DNA of 64,000 nt from Dokdonia pacifica (GCF_900188275.1 NZ_FZNY01000007.1:1-64000), one strand, 5' to 3'. Shown: positions 51,220 through 59,807, counted from the stretch's first letter. Numbers and translations are program-made. The notes: generated by a model not told the origin, from the letters alone.

Positions 51220-52842
51220 TTATCGTATGCTATTAAAAAGTTGATTAATAACTCCTGACTTTTGATTGTAGAGGTAATCAGGAGCGCCTACTGTTACAAT
51301 ACGTATGTTATTTCCTTTATTGAGTACTTTTCCTACCCAATTAAGTGTACCGTAACTACTATACGTTTGTCCGACAACTTGATTTCCATTTAATTGGTAA
51401 GACACTTCTTGCCCATAACTATATAAATAGCTTCTAATAAGATCCATTGCCTCATTAGCATTAGCAGTAGGTACATCAAATACAGAAATAGAAGTAGCTT
51501 GGTCTGGAGCAATTGCATTTGCTGTAAGTACAGGAATGTCTGGATATGGTCTTCGTATCGTTTGCCATGAAGAAGGTATCGCTACAGAAAGTGATCTATT
51601 AACCGCTGGTCTTGGCGTTACGTCTCTCGTAGTGCTTGAGGTAGGTTGCACATACACTATTTGTTTTTTATTGCTTTTTCCTTCTCCCCATACCGCAACC
51701 ATTTCGTCAACTTTTTTACGCAGAAAATCATCATCTTTTAATACCATGGCAGTCGCTCCATTTTGGTTAGCTACATGAATGTCTACCATTGTATATCTAG
51801 GATCTCCTTGTTGCTGTTTTGTAAAAAAGTCTTGTAATGACTTCATGCCAGTTTCAACAGCTTTATCTACCGTTTGAATTCCCCCTAATCCTTCTCCTCC
51901 TATTCCTGTAGCTTCAATTGCATAATATTGTCCATTCATTTTAAAACCTGGATACGCATGTCCTGGTACTAAAAATATGATAGGATCTATTCCTGCACTA
52001 GAAAGTATACTAGCATACAGTGTACTCAACTCAAGACAAAGTCCTGTATTTCCTGTGATTACTTCTCTTGGCAATCTATTACTTTGAGAAAATTTAGAAA
52101 TATCTGTCAGACTCTCAGGAATCATCTTTGTACCACTATAAACCATATGAGATTGTCTGGTAGCTTCATAAATTCCCATTAAAAATCGCATCGCTTCTTT
52201 AGGGTCCTTAGTGACACCTGCGGATTCACCTTTAAGCATTTTCTCCTGAATATTTTGTGTGTAATATTTTACAATAGGGTCATTAGGAGTCACAAAGCAA
52301 GCTAGTAATGCCGTATTATTATGAACATCAGACCACCCTAAAATTTCTGAAGCAGGTACATTGGTAAATTTAAATTCATTCCGATCTGAAATACGAAAAC
52401 TAAAACTCTCTTCAATGATATCATCTTCTTCTGCTCCATCCCAAGTAATTTCTATATCTACCTTCTCGACAGATTCTGTCATTTTTTCTGTGATATCATC
52501 TTTAAATTTTGGATATGCTCTTATAGCCGCTATTTGCCCACTAAACATTTCTCCTATCACTTCTAGTTCTGTCCACTCAATAAAACCTGGGATACGATAT
52601 TTAACAGTGACATCTTCTAATATCTTGTTGGTATTATTAGTTAATCTTGCTTTGAAAAGATAATATTTACCATTCAGAGCTTCCTCATTATTATATACAT
52701 TATGAGCAGCTGGCATAATGGTTTCCGTTTTTTCAATATCTAAACTTACTTCCCCTTTTTCTTTGAATCCGCCAATAAAACTTGAAGCAAGAAGAAATAC
52801 TCCCAAGGCTATTAAAACAATGGATATGATATGTTTTTTCAT
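51220..52842 (-). CDS. Membrane-anchored transglutaminase-like protein
   Basis: From the ATG at 52842 the product has an N-terminal membrane helix (residues ~5-25) and then an Ig-like region. The transglutaminase-like core follows, with Cys in NTGLCLELSTLYASIL, His in FLVPGHAYPGFKM and an acidic partner in AIEATG. This is the papain-like fold seen in transglutaminase-related peptidases. A later C-terminal domain (~100 residues) is unrecognised. An upstream ATG at 52890 would start before the membrane helix. It precedes the S8 gene by 2 bp and carries the shared promoter-like motif, so it probably starts the operon. Confidence 0.78.
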   Translation of the reverse strand: MKKHIISIVLIALGVFLLASSFIGGFKEKGEVSLDIEKTETIMPAAHNVYNNEEALNGKYYLFKARLTNNTNKILEDVTVKYRIPGFIEWTELEVIGEMFSGQIAAIRAYPKFKDDITEKMTESVEKVDIEITWDGAEEDDIIEESFSFRISDRNEFKFTNVPASEILGWSDVHNNTALLACFVTPNDPIVKYYTQNIQEKMLKGESAGVTKDPKEAMRFLMGIYEATRQSHMVYSGTKMIPESLTDISKFSQSNRLPREVITGNTGLCLELSTLYASILSSAGIDPIIFLVPGHAYPGFKMNGQYYAIEATGIGGEGLGGIQTVDKAVETGMKSLQDFFTKQQQGDPRYTMVDIHVANQNGATAMVLKDDDFLRKKVDEMVAVWGEGKSNKKQIVYVQPTSSTTRDVTPRPAVNRSLSVAIPSSWQTIRRPYPDIPVLTANAIAPDQATSISVFDVPTANANEAMDLIRSYLYSYGQEVSYQLNGNQVVGQTYSSYGTLNWVGKVLNKGNNIRIVTVGAPDYLYNQKSGVINQLFNSIR

Positions 52843-52871
52843 AATGAATATATTTTTGTTGGTTATATAAA

Positions 52872-52902
52872 TACATCGAGAAGTATTCAAAATGTCATCA
52901 CC
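52872..52902 (-). promoter_or_regulatory. ECF-like promoter motif, copy A
   Basis: On the minus strand GGTGATGACAT, 12 nt, then TCGATGTA. It ends 30 nt before the transglutaminase-like start. Copy B (53806-53836) has the same two boxes with the same spacing. The layout resembles ECF -35/-10 boxes. Confidence 0.65.
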
Positions 52903-52972
52903 TTAGATTGACAAATTTGTTCTTTCCCAAATCAATTGATTTTTTACAGCACATTGGCCACTTTGAAAAGTA

Positions 52973-53773
52973 TTATCCTGGGACGATATTTGGATCACAA
53001 TCATTAGGATCTACCAGATTATCAAACCCATCGCCATCTTTATCTATAAACTGTCCATCTGGTCTTACAAACAATTGAAAAATAAAGGGTAAGAAGGTTT
53101 CTTGAACTTGCGTTTCATATTCTTCCTCTGGCGCCACAGAAACACTAATAGCAAAAGAACTTGAACCTAACCCATCTACATAAGTACCTATCACCCATAC
53201 TTGGGCAATCATTCCATTGAAACGCAAGAGCCTTCCATTAAATTCCTGAGGTAAAATGTTATTTTGTTGTGCTGTTCTTGTACATAGAACTTCTGGTTGT
53301 CCTTGAAATCCAAAAAAGGATAACATGCTATTTATTTCTTGCTCAATAATAGTTTGAGTAGGAACTAGCGGTTGAAAGACAGTCGCCAAAGGCACCCATC
53401 GATATACTACTTGGTTATCATTTCTAATAACATCTGCTCCAACAACATTCTGTCCAGCTGACTCAAAAGCAGAGAAACCTTGTGGTAATGTAAATCCTAA
53501 AAGTGGTTGCTGACTATGAATAAATTGTCCTCCAGGGTTTTGAACAACAGGCACCCCTGGTAATTGCGCATATGCAGCACTATTTCCATTTGCCATATCC
53601 CAGTACAAGCCTGTATAGCCTACTACATTTGGATTGGGAGTTGGATTAGTACAAGTAGTAGAAACACGATTTGCAATGCTAGCCGCTTGTTGTTCTGCCA
53701 TCGTATCATCATCAGTACTACAACCGTAAAATGCAATACATAGAAGTGCAAAAAAGATTTTTATTTGTTTCAT
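52973..53773 (-). CDS. Lipoprotein with thrombospondin-type-3-like C-terminus
   Basis: The 266-residue product has a lipoprotein signal (FFALLCIAFYGC, Cys near residue 18), a soluble domain unknown to me, and a C-terminal DKDGDGFDNLVDPNDCDPN calcium-binding-like repeat. Thrombospondin type-3 repeats are common in surface and secreted Bacteroidota proteins. It is the first gene of the minus-strand block and carries copy B of the shared promoter motif 33 nt upstream, which ties it to the sigma factor's regulon. It lies 130 bp before the transglutaminase-like gene. Confidence 0.7.
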   Translation of the reverse strand: MKQIKIFFALLCIAFYGCSTDDDTMAEQQAASIANRVSTTCTNPTPNPNVVGYTGLYWDMANGNSAAYAQLPGVPVVQNPGGQFIHSQQPLLGFTLPQGFSAFESAGQNVVGADVIRNDNQVVYRWVPLATVFQPLVPTQTIIEQEINSMLSFFGFQGQPEVLCTRTAQQNNILPQEFNGRLLRFNGMIAQVWVIGTYVDGLGSSSFAISVSVAPEEEYETQVQETFLPFIFQLFVRPDGQFIDKDGDGFDNLVDPNDCDPNIVPG

Positions 53774-53805
53774 AATATAAGAATGTTAATTTGTGATTAT
53801 ATCCT

Positions 53806-53836
53806 TACATCGAAACCATTTTAATATGTCATCACC
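53806..53836 (-). promoter_or_regulatory. ECF-like promoter motif, copy B
   Basis: The same GGTGATGACAT-N12-TCGATGTA as copy A, 33 nt before the lipoprotein start. Confidence 0.65.
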
Positions 53837-53940
53837 ACTTTTTAAAAAAATTAAAAATCTATTTCTGAATGAATGAAATTTTTAAAAAGAAATACGACTT
53901 TTGTTATAGAACTATTATAGCTTAGCACTATATTACTAAT

Positions 53941-55581
53941 ATGCATCCCAAACAAAGCATGTCAACATTCAAAAATTACTTTCTAATAGTTGTTTCAATA
54001 CAACTAGTGTTGCTTGTTTTTTCATGTTCATCTGATATTTCAGAGAATAAAGACCATCTTGTTTTTAGATATAATGAGCAATACCAAATCTCTACATTAG
54101 ATCCTGCATTTGCTCGTAATCCTCAAATTATTTGGCCCACCAATCAACTATTTAATGGTCTTGTACAACTAGATGACAATCTCAATATTCAACCAGATAT
54201 TGCAAAAACTTGGCAAGTTTCTGATGATGCATTACAATATACATTCACCTTGCGAGACGATGTTCTGTTTCATAAGCATGCTCAATTCAAAACAAAAGAC
54301 AGCACTCGTTTTGTAAACGCATCTGACTTTGTGTATAGTTTTGGTAGGTTAACTGATCCCGCTGTTGCCTCTCCTGGAGGTTGGGTTATGAATAAAGTAG
54401 ACAGTTACAAAGCATTAAACGACAGTACATTTACAATACAACTCAAACAGCCATTCCCAGCATTCTTAGGATTGCTTAGTATGAGATATTGCTCTGTAGT
54501 TCCTAAAGAGGTGGTTGATTTTTATGGAAATGATTTCCGTTCAAACCCTATTGGAACAGGTCCTTTTAAATTTAAACGATGGGAAGAAGGTGTCAAATTA
54601 GTCTTGCGTAAAAACAACCTATACTATGAGTTTGATGAAAAAGGAACGAGACTTCCTTATTTAGAAGCAGTAGCCATCACTTTTTTACCAGATAAGCAAA
54701 GTGAATTTTTACAATTTGCACAAGGAAACATTGATTTTCTAAACTCATTAGATCCTTCTTATAAAGACGAATTATTAACGGCATCTGGCCGCTTACGCGA
54801 AAAATACCAAAATGATGTTGACTTAAGTGTGAGTCCGCAGTTGAATACAGAATACATAGGTTTTTACTTAGATAGCAGTACTGACGAAGTACAATCTGAA
54901 TTACTCCGAAAGGCTGTCAACTATGGTTTTGATCGTCAAAAAATGATCACTTATTTACGTAATGGTATTGGAGAACCCGCCGAACATGGATTTATCCCTA
55001 TGGGGCTTCCTGGATTTGATTATATACAAGGGTACGCCTACAATCCTAAGCTTTCGCGAAAGCTTATAAAACAATACAAAAAAGAAAGTGGCAATATGGA
55101 TCCCATGATTTCTATAGGTACTAATAGCCAGTATCTTGATATCTGTGAGTACATACAACGCGAACTCCAAAAAGCAGGGCTGCGTGTAGAGATTAATGTG
55201 ATGCCTCCTTCTACCCTACGTCAAATGAAAAGTAGTGGCGACTTGGATGCTTTTCGCGCAAGCTGGATTGCCGATTATCCAGATGCCGAGAATTACTTGA
55301 GTTTATTTTATAGTAAAAACTTCACTCCAAACGGCCCTAATTACACCCATTTTAAGAGTGCAGACTACGACTCTATATACGAACACAGCCTTTCTATGGT
55401 AGATGTAGACACTCGTAAATTGGATTATATTAGAATGGATAGTATTATTATTGCAAAGGCGCCAATTATTCCTTTGTATTACGATCAAGTAGTGCGCTTT
55501 ACGCGAAAAAATATAAGCGGCTTGACCCCTAATCCTCAAAACTTTTTGGTCTTAAAGAGAGTGAAGAAATCTAAGATATAA
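53941..55581 (+). CDS. ABC transporter substrate-binding lipoprotein, oligopeptide type (family 5)
   Basis: The 546-residue product has a lipoprotein signal (LLVFSC near 30) and the SBP family 5 body: TLDPAFARNPQIIWPTNQLF, LFNGLVQLDDNL, a long domain with PIGTGPFKFKRWEEG and the C-terminal YPDAENYLSLFYS. The family binds oligopeptides and similar solutes. No transporter permease or ATPase genes are next to it, so it may pair with distant ones. The palindrome at 55048-55065 is read as KLSRKL. The start could also be the ATG at 53959. Confidence 0.87.
   Translation: MHPKQSMSTFKNYFLIVVSIQLVLLVFSCSSDISENKDHLVFRYNEQYQISTLDPAFARNPQIIWPTNQLFNGLVQLDDNLNIQPDIAKTWQVSDDALQYTFTLRDDVLFHKHAQFKTKDSTRFVNASDFVYSFGRLTDPAVASPGGWVMNKVDSYKALNDSTFTIQLKQPFPAFLGLLSMRYCSVVPKEVVDFYGNDFRSNPIGTGPFKFKRWEEGVKLVLRKNNLYYEFDEKGTRLPYLEAVAITFLPDKQSEFLQFAQGNIDFLNSLDPSYKDELLTASGRLREKYQNDVDLSVSPQLNTEYIGFYLDSSTDEVQSELLRKAVNYGFDRQKMITYLRNGIGEPAEHGFIPMGLPGFDYIQGYAYNPKLSRKLIKQYKKESGNMDPMISIGTNSQYLDICEYIQRELQKAGLRVEINVMPPSTLRQMKSSGDLDAFRASWIADYPDAENYLSLFYSKNFTPNGPNYTHFKSADYDSIYEHSLSMVDVDTRKLDYIRMDSIIIAKAPIIPLYYDQVVRFTRKNISGLTPNPQNFLVLKRVKKSKI
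55048..55065. repeat. TTTCGCGAAA palindrome inside SBP gene
   Basis: AAGCTTTCGCGAAAGCTT, read as Lys-Leu-Ser-Arg-Lys-Leu. Confidence 0.9.
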
Positions 55582-55587
55582 TTCCTA

Positions 55588-56322
55588 CTACTTATTCTTG
55601 TAATAATATTTTAAAAATTCTTTCCCTTTTTCACCAAAAGAATATATACCAGTTTTACCAGAAGGTTTAATAATATCATAAGCTTCAAGAATTGCAGTAG
55701 TTTCTGTATTCACATCCAAATTTATCATAGCTCTCCCATTTTGTAATGCGTAAATAGCATTATCTATCTGTTTATTATCTATTTGATCTAGAAAAGAAAA
55801 GTCAGTTTTTGCTTCGTTATAAACGTCAACAAAGTCTTTATTACCATTACTCTTTTTAGAGTTCAAAATTTCTATCTCTTTTTTTAATAGGCTAATCTCA
55901 TCATTCTTTTCATCTAACAAACCATTAAAAGTAATTTTTTGATTTTGTATTTCAGCTCTTATTTGCAAAGATTGCTCAACAGTGAGCACTTGGCTTTTTT
56001 CTACTTCAATTTTTCTTTTTTGTCTAAGGTCATTAAAAAACAAACTCAACCAATAAGCTCCATATGTTATAAAAGGAACAACACAAATTAATAAAATTGT
56101 TGAGATTAAAGGAAACCAGATTAGATACCATTGATCAGAATAATTATCAATAATAAAATCTATTTTATTCCCAACTATTTCTTTAGAATCTACAAATAAT
56201 GTCAAATAAATAATCTTCCAATTTATAATCAACCAAGAAACAATTAAAGAACCATAAAAGGGACTTGACAGTCTTTCATTCAAAATTTTATTTATTGAAT
56301 TTCCAAATTCTTTTAAATCCAT
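55588..56322 (-). CDS. Orphan membrane coiled-coil protein
   Basis: The 244-residue product has a short N-terminal region with LNERLSSPFYGSLIVSWLII near 13-32, a second membrane segment (~67-95), and then a long coiled coil (~105-160) and a C-terminal helix-rich domain (~170-244). I do not recognise the family. The gene is on the opposite strand to its neighbours and is followed by a convergent gene. Its low-GC, Lys-rich coding and lone position suggest an accessory gene. I cannot assign a role. Confidence 0.6.
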   Translation of the reverse strand: MDLKEFGNSINKILNERLSSPFYGSLIVSWLIINWKIIYLTLFVDSKEIVGNKIDFIIDNYSDQWYLIWFPLISTILLICVVPFITYGAYWLSLFFNDLRQKRKIEVEKSQVLTVEQSLQIRAEIQNQKITFNGLLDEKNDEISLLKKEIEILNSKKSNGNKDFVDVYNEAKTDFSFLDQIDNKQIDNAIYALQNGRAMINLDVNTETTAILEAYDIIKPSGKTGIYSFGEKGKEFLKYYYKNK

Positions 56323-56471
56323 AATAATAAACTAATTTTCATCAAATTAAGGAATATTTTTATCACAATAAGCAACTTAATCTCTTAATTAGTAATAGTT
56401 TATTCACAATACAGTTTTGTAACATTTTATCATTTTCTACTACCCATTAGTATAATCAATACAGAACGATT

Positions 56472-56741
56472 ATGGGAGGAGAAGGAAGTATGCTAGCCGC
56501 AATGGCAAGTCTTAAAGCGAATAGAGCACTTAAAAACAAACGCAATAAAGGCAAGTTTTCTTTAGTGTCTTCTACAGATGAAAAATGGGTAGATCCAAAA
56601 CAACCTACTTTTGAGCAACTTATGGAGATACGTACCAGAATACGTAAAGAAGAAAAAGTAAGACGTAGAAAAACAATACTAATAACGATTATTGCACTTA
56701 CCTGTATTGTTGGAGGTATTCTATACATGATGAGTTTGTGA
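56472..56741 (+). CDS. Small membrane protein, tandem family member 1
   Basis: The 89-residue product starts MGGEGSMLAAMASLKANRA, continues with a basic stretch (KNKRNKGKFSLVSSTDEKWV), a short helix (FEQLMEIRTRIRKEEKVRRR), and a C-terminal membrane helix (~68-87). Three similar genes follow head-to-tail: each has an N-terminal basic Met/Ala-rich part, a P-x-x-L-x-x-I-x-x-x-I motif, and a C-terminal membrane helix. The four probably arose by tandem duplication. Function unknown. Confidence 0.65.
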   Translation: MGGEGSMLAAMASLKANRALKNKRNKGKFSLVSSTDEKWVDPKQPTFEQLMEIRTRIRKEEKVRRRKTILITIIALTCIVGGILYMMSL

Positions 56742-56742
56742 T

Positions 56743-57024
56743 ATGAGAAGACTGGACATGAGTAGTATTGGCTTTGCCGCTTTAGGAAGAACGCTTATAA
56801 AAAATAATAGAGCGCAACGTCCTGAATCAAAAAGGAGTATTTCACTAGCAAGTGAAAAACAACGTTATGTAGACCCTAAAAAAGCGAATCCCGAATTATT
56901 AAAACAGATCAAAAACAACATTATAAAGCAACAAAAAAGGAGAAAACAAAAAATAGGCATCATCACAAGTATCATTTTTTTAATGCTGCTATATAGTATG
57001 TACTATATCATTACTAACTACTAA
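56743..57024 (+). CDS. Small membrane protein, tandem family member 2
   Basis: The 93-residue product begins 1 bp after member 1. It shows the same layout: a MSSIGFAALGRTLIKNNRAQ-type start, basic middle (RPESKRSISLASEKQRYVDP), NPELLKQIKNNIIKQQKRRK helix, and a C-terminal membrane helix (~72-92). It is closest to member 1 in the middle segment (YVDPKKA versus WVDPKQP). The spacing implies one transcript. Confidence 0.62.
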   Translation: MRRLDMSSIGFAALGRTLIKNNRAQRPESKRSISLASEKQRYVDPKKANPELLKQIKNNIIKQQKRRKQKIGIITSIIFLMLLYSMYYIITNY

Positions 57025-57035
57025 AGAAAGAGTTT

Positions 57036-57311
57036 ATGCCATTAGGAGAATCTATGATTACCGTAATAAGAAGTAATAGAAGAAAAAAGGTAAATGACTC
57101 CTATTTTAAAATTGATACTACTTCTATAAAAAATAAACAAAAAGAGAATTTTGATCATACATCCGCAGGTCCTGAACTTCTACATAAGATCAAGACTGAA
57201 ATGGAAGCTCAACATAGAAAAAGAAATAAGACACTACTCCTAATAGGCGGTATCATTTTCATCATACTAGCGACTACGCTATGGTTCTTAAAAGATCAAA
57301 ACTATATATAA
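57036..57311 (+). CDS. Small membrane protein, tandem family member 3
   Basis: The 91-residue product, 11 bp after member 2, has a divergent N-terminus (MPLGESMITVIRSNRRKKVN), the GPELLHKIKTEMEAQHRKRN helix and a C-terminal membrane helix (~69-86). It is the most diverged of the four, but its helix and C-terminal membrane segment are in the same places. Confidence 0.6.
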   Translation: MPLGESMITVIRSNRRKKVNDSYFKIDTTSIKNKQKENFDHTSAGPELLHKIKTEMEAQHRKRNKTLLLIGGIIFIILATTLWFLKDQNYI

Positions 57312-57320
57312 TCTAAAACA

Positions 57321-57611
57321 ATGAGTATGCCACATGGATCAGGAACAGCCCACAAAGCAATGAAAGCTAATAGCGCATTACTACCAAAACGCAAGAAGCA
57401 AAAATTCTCTTATGCATCTTCAAAAGACGAAACAAATCGTTTTACGAAAAAAGCAACACCTGAACAGTTACAAGAAATTAGAGACCGTATTCAAAAAGAG
57501 AAGAAACAAGAACAGAAAAAGTTTATTCTCATTACGATAGTCTCCATAGTGATTCTATATTTTATAGTCACAAGTATAGACTTGAATTGGTGGTATAAAG
57601 GTTTTAGGTAA
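57321..57611 (+). CDS. Small membrane protein, tandem family member 4
   Basis: The 96-residue product, 9 bp after member 3, starts MSMPHGSGTAHKAMKANSAL, has KKQKFSYASSKDETNRFTKK, the TPEQLQEIRDRIQKEKKQEQ helix, and a membrane helix (~72-89) with a short charged tail (NWWYKGFR). It is close to member 1 in the N-terminal Lys-Ala-Asn pattern. A REP-like block follows. Confidence 0.62.
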   Translation: MSMPHGSGTAHKAMKANSALLPKRKKQKFSYASSKDETNRFTKKATPEQLQEIRDRIQKEKKQEQKKFILITIVSIVILYFIVTSIDLNWWYKGFR

Positions 57612-57668
57612 TAACTATTAATTTTAGATAGTAGTGTGATCTCTCCTATCAATGAGGTAATGTTATTC

Positions 57669-57832
57669 GTCATTTCGACAGAGTGAAGTATGAGCGACGA
57701 GAAATCACATAACAGTAAACCTAACACTTCTCTTAGCTTCTTGTACGATCTCTCCTTACACTCGAGATGACTACAACTTGTCATTTCATTTCGACAGAAC
57801 GAGGAACGAGCGACGAGAAATCACATAACAGT
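57669..57832. repeat. REP-like composite element, two copies
   Basis: Copy 1 (57669-57716) and copy 2 (57780-57832) share TTCGACAGA, GAGCGACGAGAAATCACATA and ACAGT. CTCGAGATGAC in between is roughly inverse to the GTCATTTCGA start. A short relative in the opposite sense lies at 874-908. I see no transposase. Confidence 0.75.
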
Positions 57833-57870
57833 GAGATATAGAATTAATAAGACCTAACGACTAATAGCTA

Positions 57871-57883
57871 TTTCGCGAAAGCG
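57871..57883. repeat. TTTCGCGAAA palindrome, intergenic
   Basis: TTTCGCGAAAGCG, just before the GlmU-like gene's stop codon. Confidence 0.85.
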
Positions 57884-57892
57884 AAAAAACAA

Positions 57893-59068
57893 TTACTCTC
57901 TTCGGTATTGTTTTGTCTCTTCAAATACATGATTTAAGATGGCTTCATCTTGCTCTGTCAATTCTATATCGCGACGAGCCATGGCAATACGAGCCGTTTC
58001 AAATGCTTTTTTAGGAAGATGCGTTACAAATCCATTTGCACCTCCCCATTGAAATGAAGGCACAAAATTACGTGGAAAACCACTCCCAAAAATATTGGTT
58101 GCTACTCCTATAACCGTACCTGTATTAAACATGGTATTAATCCCACACTTACTATGATCACCCATCATCAGGCCACAAAACTGTAATCCTGTATTTGCAA
58201 AACGTCCTGTCTCATAATCCCATAGTTTTACAGATGCATAATTATTTTTAAGGTTAGAATTATTACTATCGGCACCAATATTACACCATTCACCTAAAAC
58301 TGTATTGCCTAAGAAACCATCATGTCCTTTACTTGAATACCCAAACAACACCACATTATTCACCTCTCCTCCTATTTTACAATGAGGCCCCACAGTAGTG
58401 CCACCATATATTTTTGCACCCATCTTTACAGTAGCATGCTCACATAATGCAAATGGACCACGAATCATAGAACCTTCCATAATTTCTGCATCTTTCCCTA
58501 TATATATAGGACCATTTTCTGCATTTAAAGAACATAAAGGCAATGTTGCACCTTCTTCTATAAAAATATCGGCAGCATTCAGAGCTACCACCATTTGCGG
58601 AATAGGCTGCGAAGATCTTCCTTCAGTAAGTAGAGCATAATCTTCGGCTATAGCACGAGCGTTTTTAGAGAAAATATCCCAAGTATGCTCTATTTTAAAT
58701 AGATCTTCGAAAGTATACTCAATAATATCATAGGTATCAAAATCTACTTCCTGATCTTCTTTTGTGTAAAAAGCAATTACTTCTTCACCATCAAAAATAG
58801 CTTGCCCCTCTGTCATTCCCTTTACAATAGTCGCCAGATTAGGGGTAGGTAAATAAGAAGCATTGATCATGACATTCTCAGGAAACTCTACCATAGGCCA
58901 TTTATCACTCAAGTATTCTTCTGTAACAGTAGAAGTAGTATACCCTAAAAAATGTTCCCATTTTTCTCGTATAGTTAAAACACCTATACGAATATCTGCT
59001 ACGGGACGTGTATATGTAAAGGGTAATAATTGGTTACGAACGGTTCCGTCAAAAAGAATATAATTCAT
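57893..59068 (-). CDS. Alternative GlmU-like family protein
   Basis: The 391-residue product has an N-terminal domain starting FDGTVRNQLLPFTYTRPVAD that resembles the nucleotidyltransferase-like part of the Bacteroidota GlmU family (alternative bacterial GlmU), and a left-handed beta-helix acyltransferase part with hexapeptide repeats (GPIYIGKDAEIMEG, GPFALCEHATVKMGAKI, GADSNNSNLKNNYASVKLWD) from ~195. It is related to UDP-N-acetylglucosamine pyrophosphorylases, but the canonical Rossmann signature is absent, so the reaction is uncertain. The DUF4442 gene lies 59 bp downstream in window coordinates, upstream on this strand. Confidence 0.85.
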   Translation of the reverse strand: MNYILFDGTVRNQLLPFTYTRPVADIRIGVLTIREKWEHFLGYTTSTVTEEYLSDKWPMVEFPENVMINASYLPTPNLATIVKGMTEGQAIFDGEEVIAFYTKEDQEVDFDTYDIIEYTFEDLFKIEHTWDIFSKNARAIAEDYALLTEGRSSQPIPQMVVALNAADIFIEEGATLPLCSLNAENGPIYIGKDAEIMEGSMIRGPFALCEHATVKMGAKIYGGTTVGPHCKIGGEVNNVVLFGYSSKGHDGFLGNTVLGEWCNIGADSNNSNLKNNYASVKLWDYETGRFANTGLQFCGLMMGDHSKCGINTMFNTGTVIGVATNIFGSGFPRNFVPSFQWGGANGFVTHLPKKAFETARIAMARRDIELTEQDEAILNHVFEETKQYRRE

Positions 59069-59127
59069 GATACGACAAGCTTGATTGTTAGAAATACGAA
59101 ATTAGAAAAAAGAAACAGATAACTGTA

Positions 59128-59592
59128 TTACTTTTTAGACTTAACTTTAACTGTCCACTCAAAGTTAAACTGACTTACTTGTATGCCTTCTTTATTAACA
59201 CCAATAGATTTCATACTACAAGTTTGGCCTTCTCCAGTTTGAATAGCTTTTGCTATAGTTTCCTTAATTAGGGCACCATCTTGACACGTAAATGTAATAC
59301 GTCCTGTTGCCTTTTTAGTAAAAAAAGCGCTATTACTTGCCACTAGCATTGAGATCTTATAATCGCAGTTCTGTATATATGATATCACAAGTGCTCCTGT
59401 AGAAAGTTCGGCGGCCATACCTTGTACCGCCCAAAACATACTTTTAAATGGATTTTGATTAATCCATCGGTGTTTTACTTGCACTGTACACGAGTTTTCA
59501 TCTATTGTTTTTAATCGGACTCCCGTAAACCATGCTGCTGGTAATTTTACCATGGTATAAAAGTTAAACTTTCTAGGACTTGGAAACTTCAT
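59128..59592 (-). CDS. DUF4442 hotdog-fold protein
   Basis: The 154-residue product has the hotdog-like DUF4442 pattern: LPAAWFTGVRLKTIDENSCT near 18-37, WINQNPFKSMFWAVQGMAAE near 43-62, and QFNFEWTVKVKSKK at the end. The family is related to acyl-CoA thioesterases. It sits just upstream of the GlmU-like gene and may share its promoter. Substrate not known. CAAAAATA at 59609-59616 would be TATTTTTG on the minus strand, a possible -7 box. Confidence 0.8.
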   Translation of the reverse strand: MKFPSPRKFNFYTMVKLPAAWFTGVRLKTIDENSCTVQVKHRWINQNPFKSMFWAVQGMAAELSTGALVISYIQNCDYKISMLVASNSAFFTKKATGRITFTCQDGALIKETIAKAIQTGEGQTCSMKSIGVNKEGIQVSQFNFEWTVKVKSKK

Positions 59593-59807
59593 TTGGTTCT
59601 ATTTTAGACAAAAATAGTGATAAATTTTAGGCTAGACTTTATCTCACAAGTACTCCCCCTATTATATTTTACAAAAAAAACTCAATTATCAATACTTAAC
59701 ACAAAACACTAATAAACAGTAACTTAAACCAAATACTGTATATTTAAAAAAGTTAATAAAATGTTAATTTTTAGTACTATGCGTAACATAATACCTTTTA
59801 AAAGACA

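Noticed and set aside
57669-57832. Transposon or integron ends
   Set aside because: There is no transposase, target-site duplication or cargo. The copies look like REP units.
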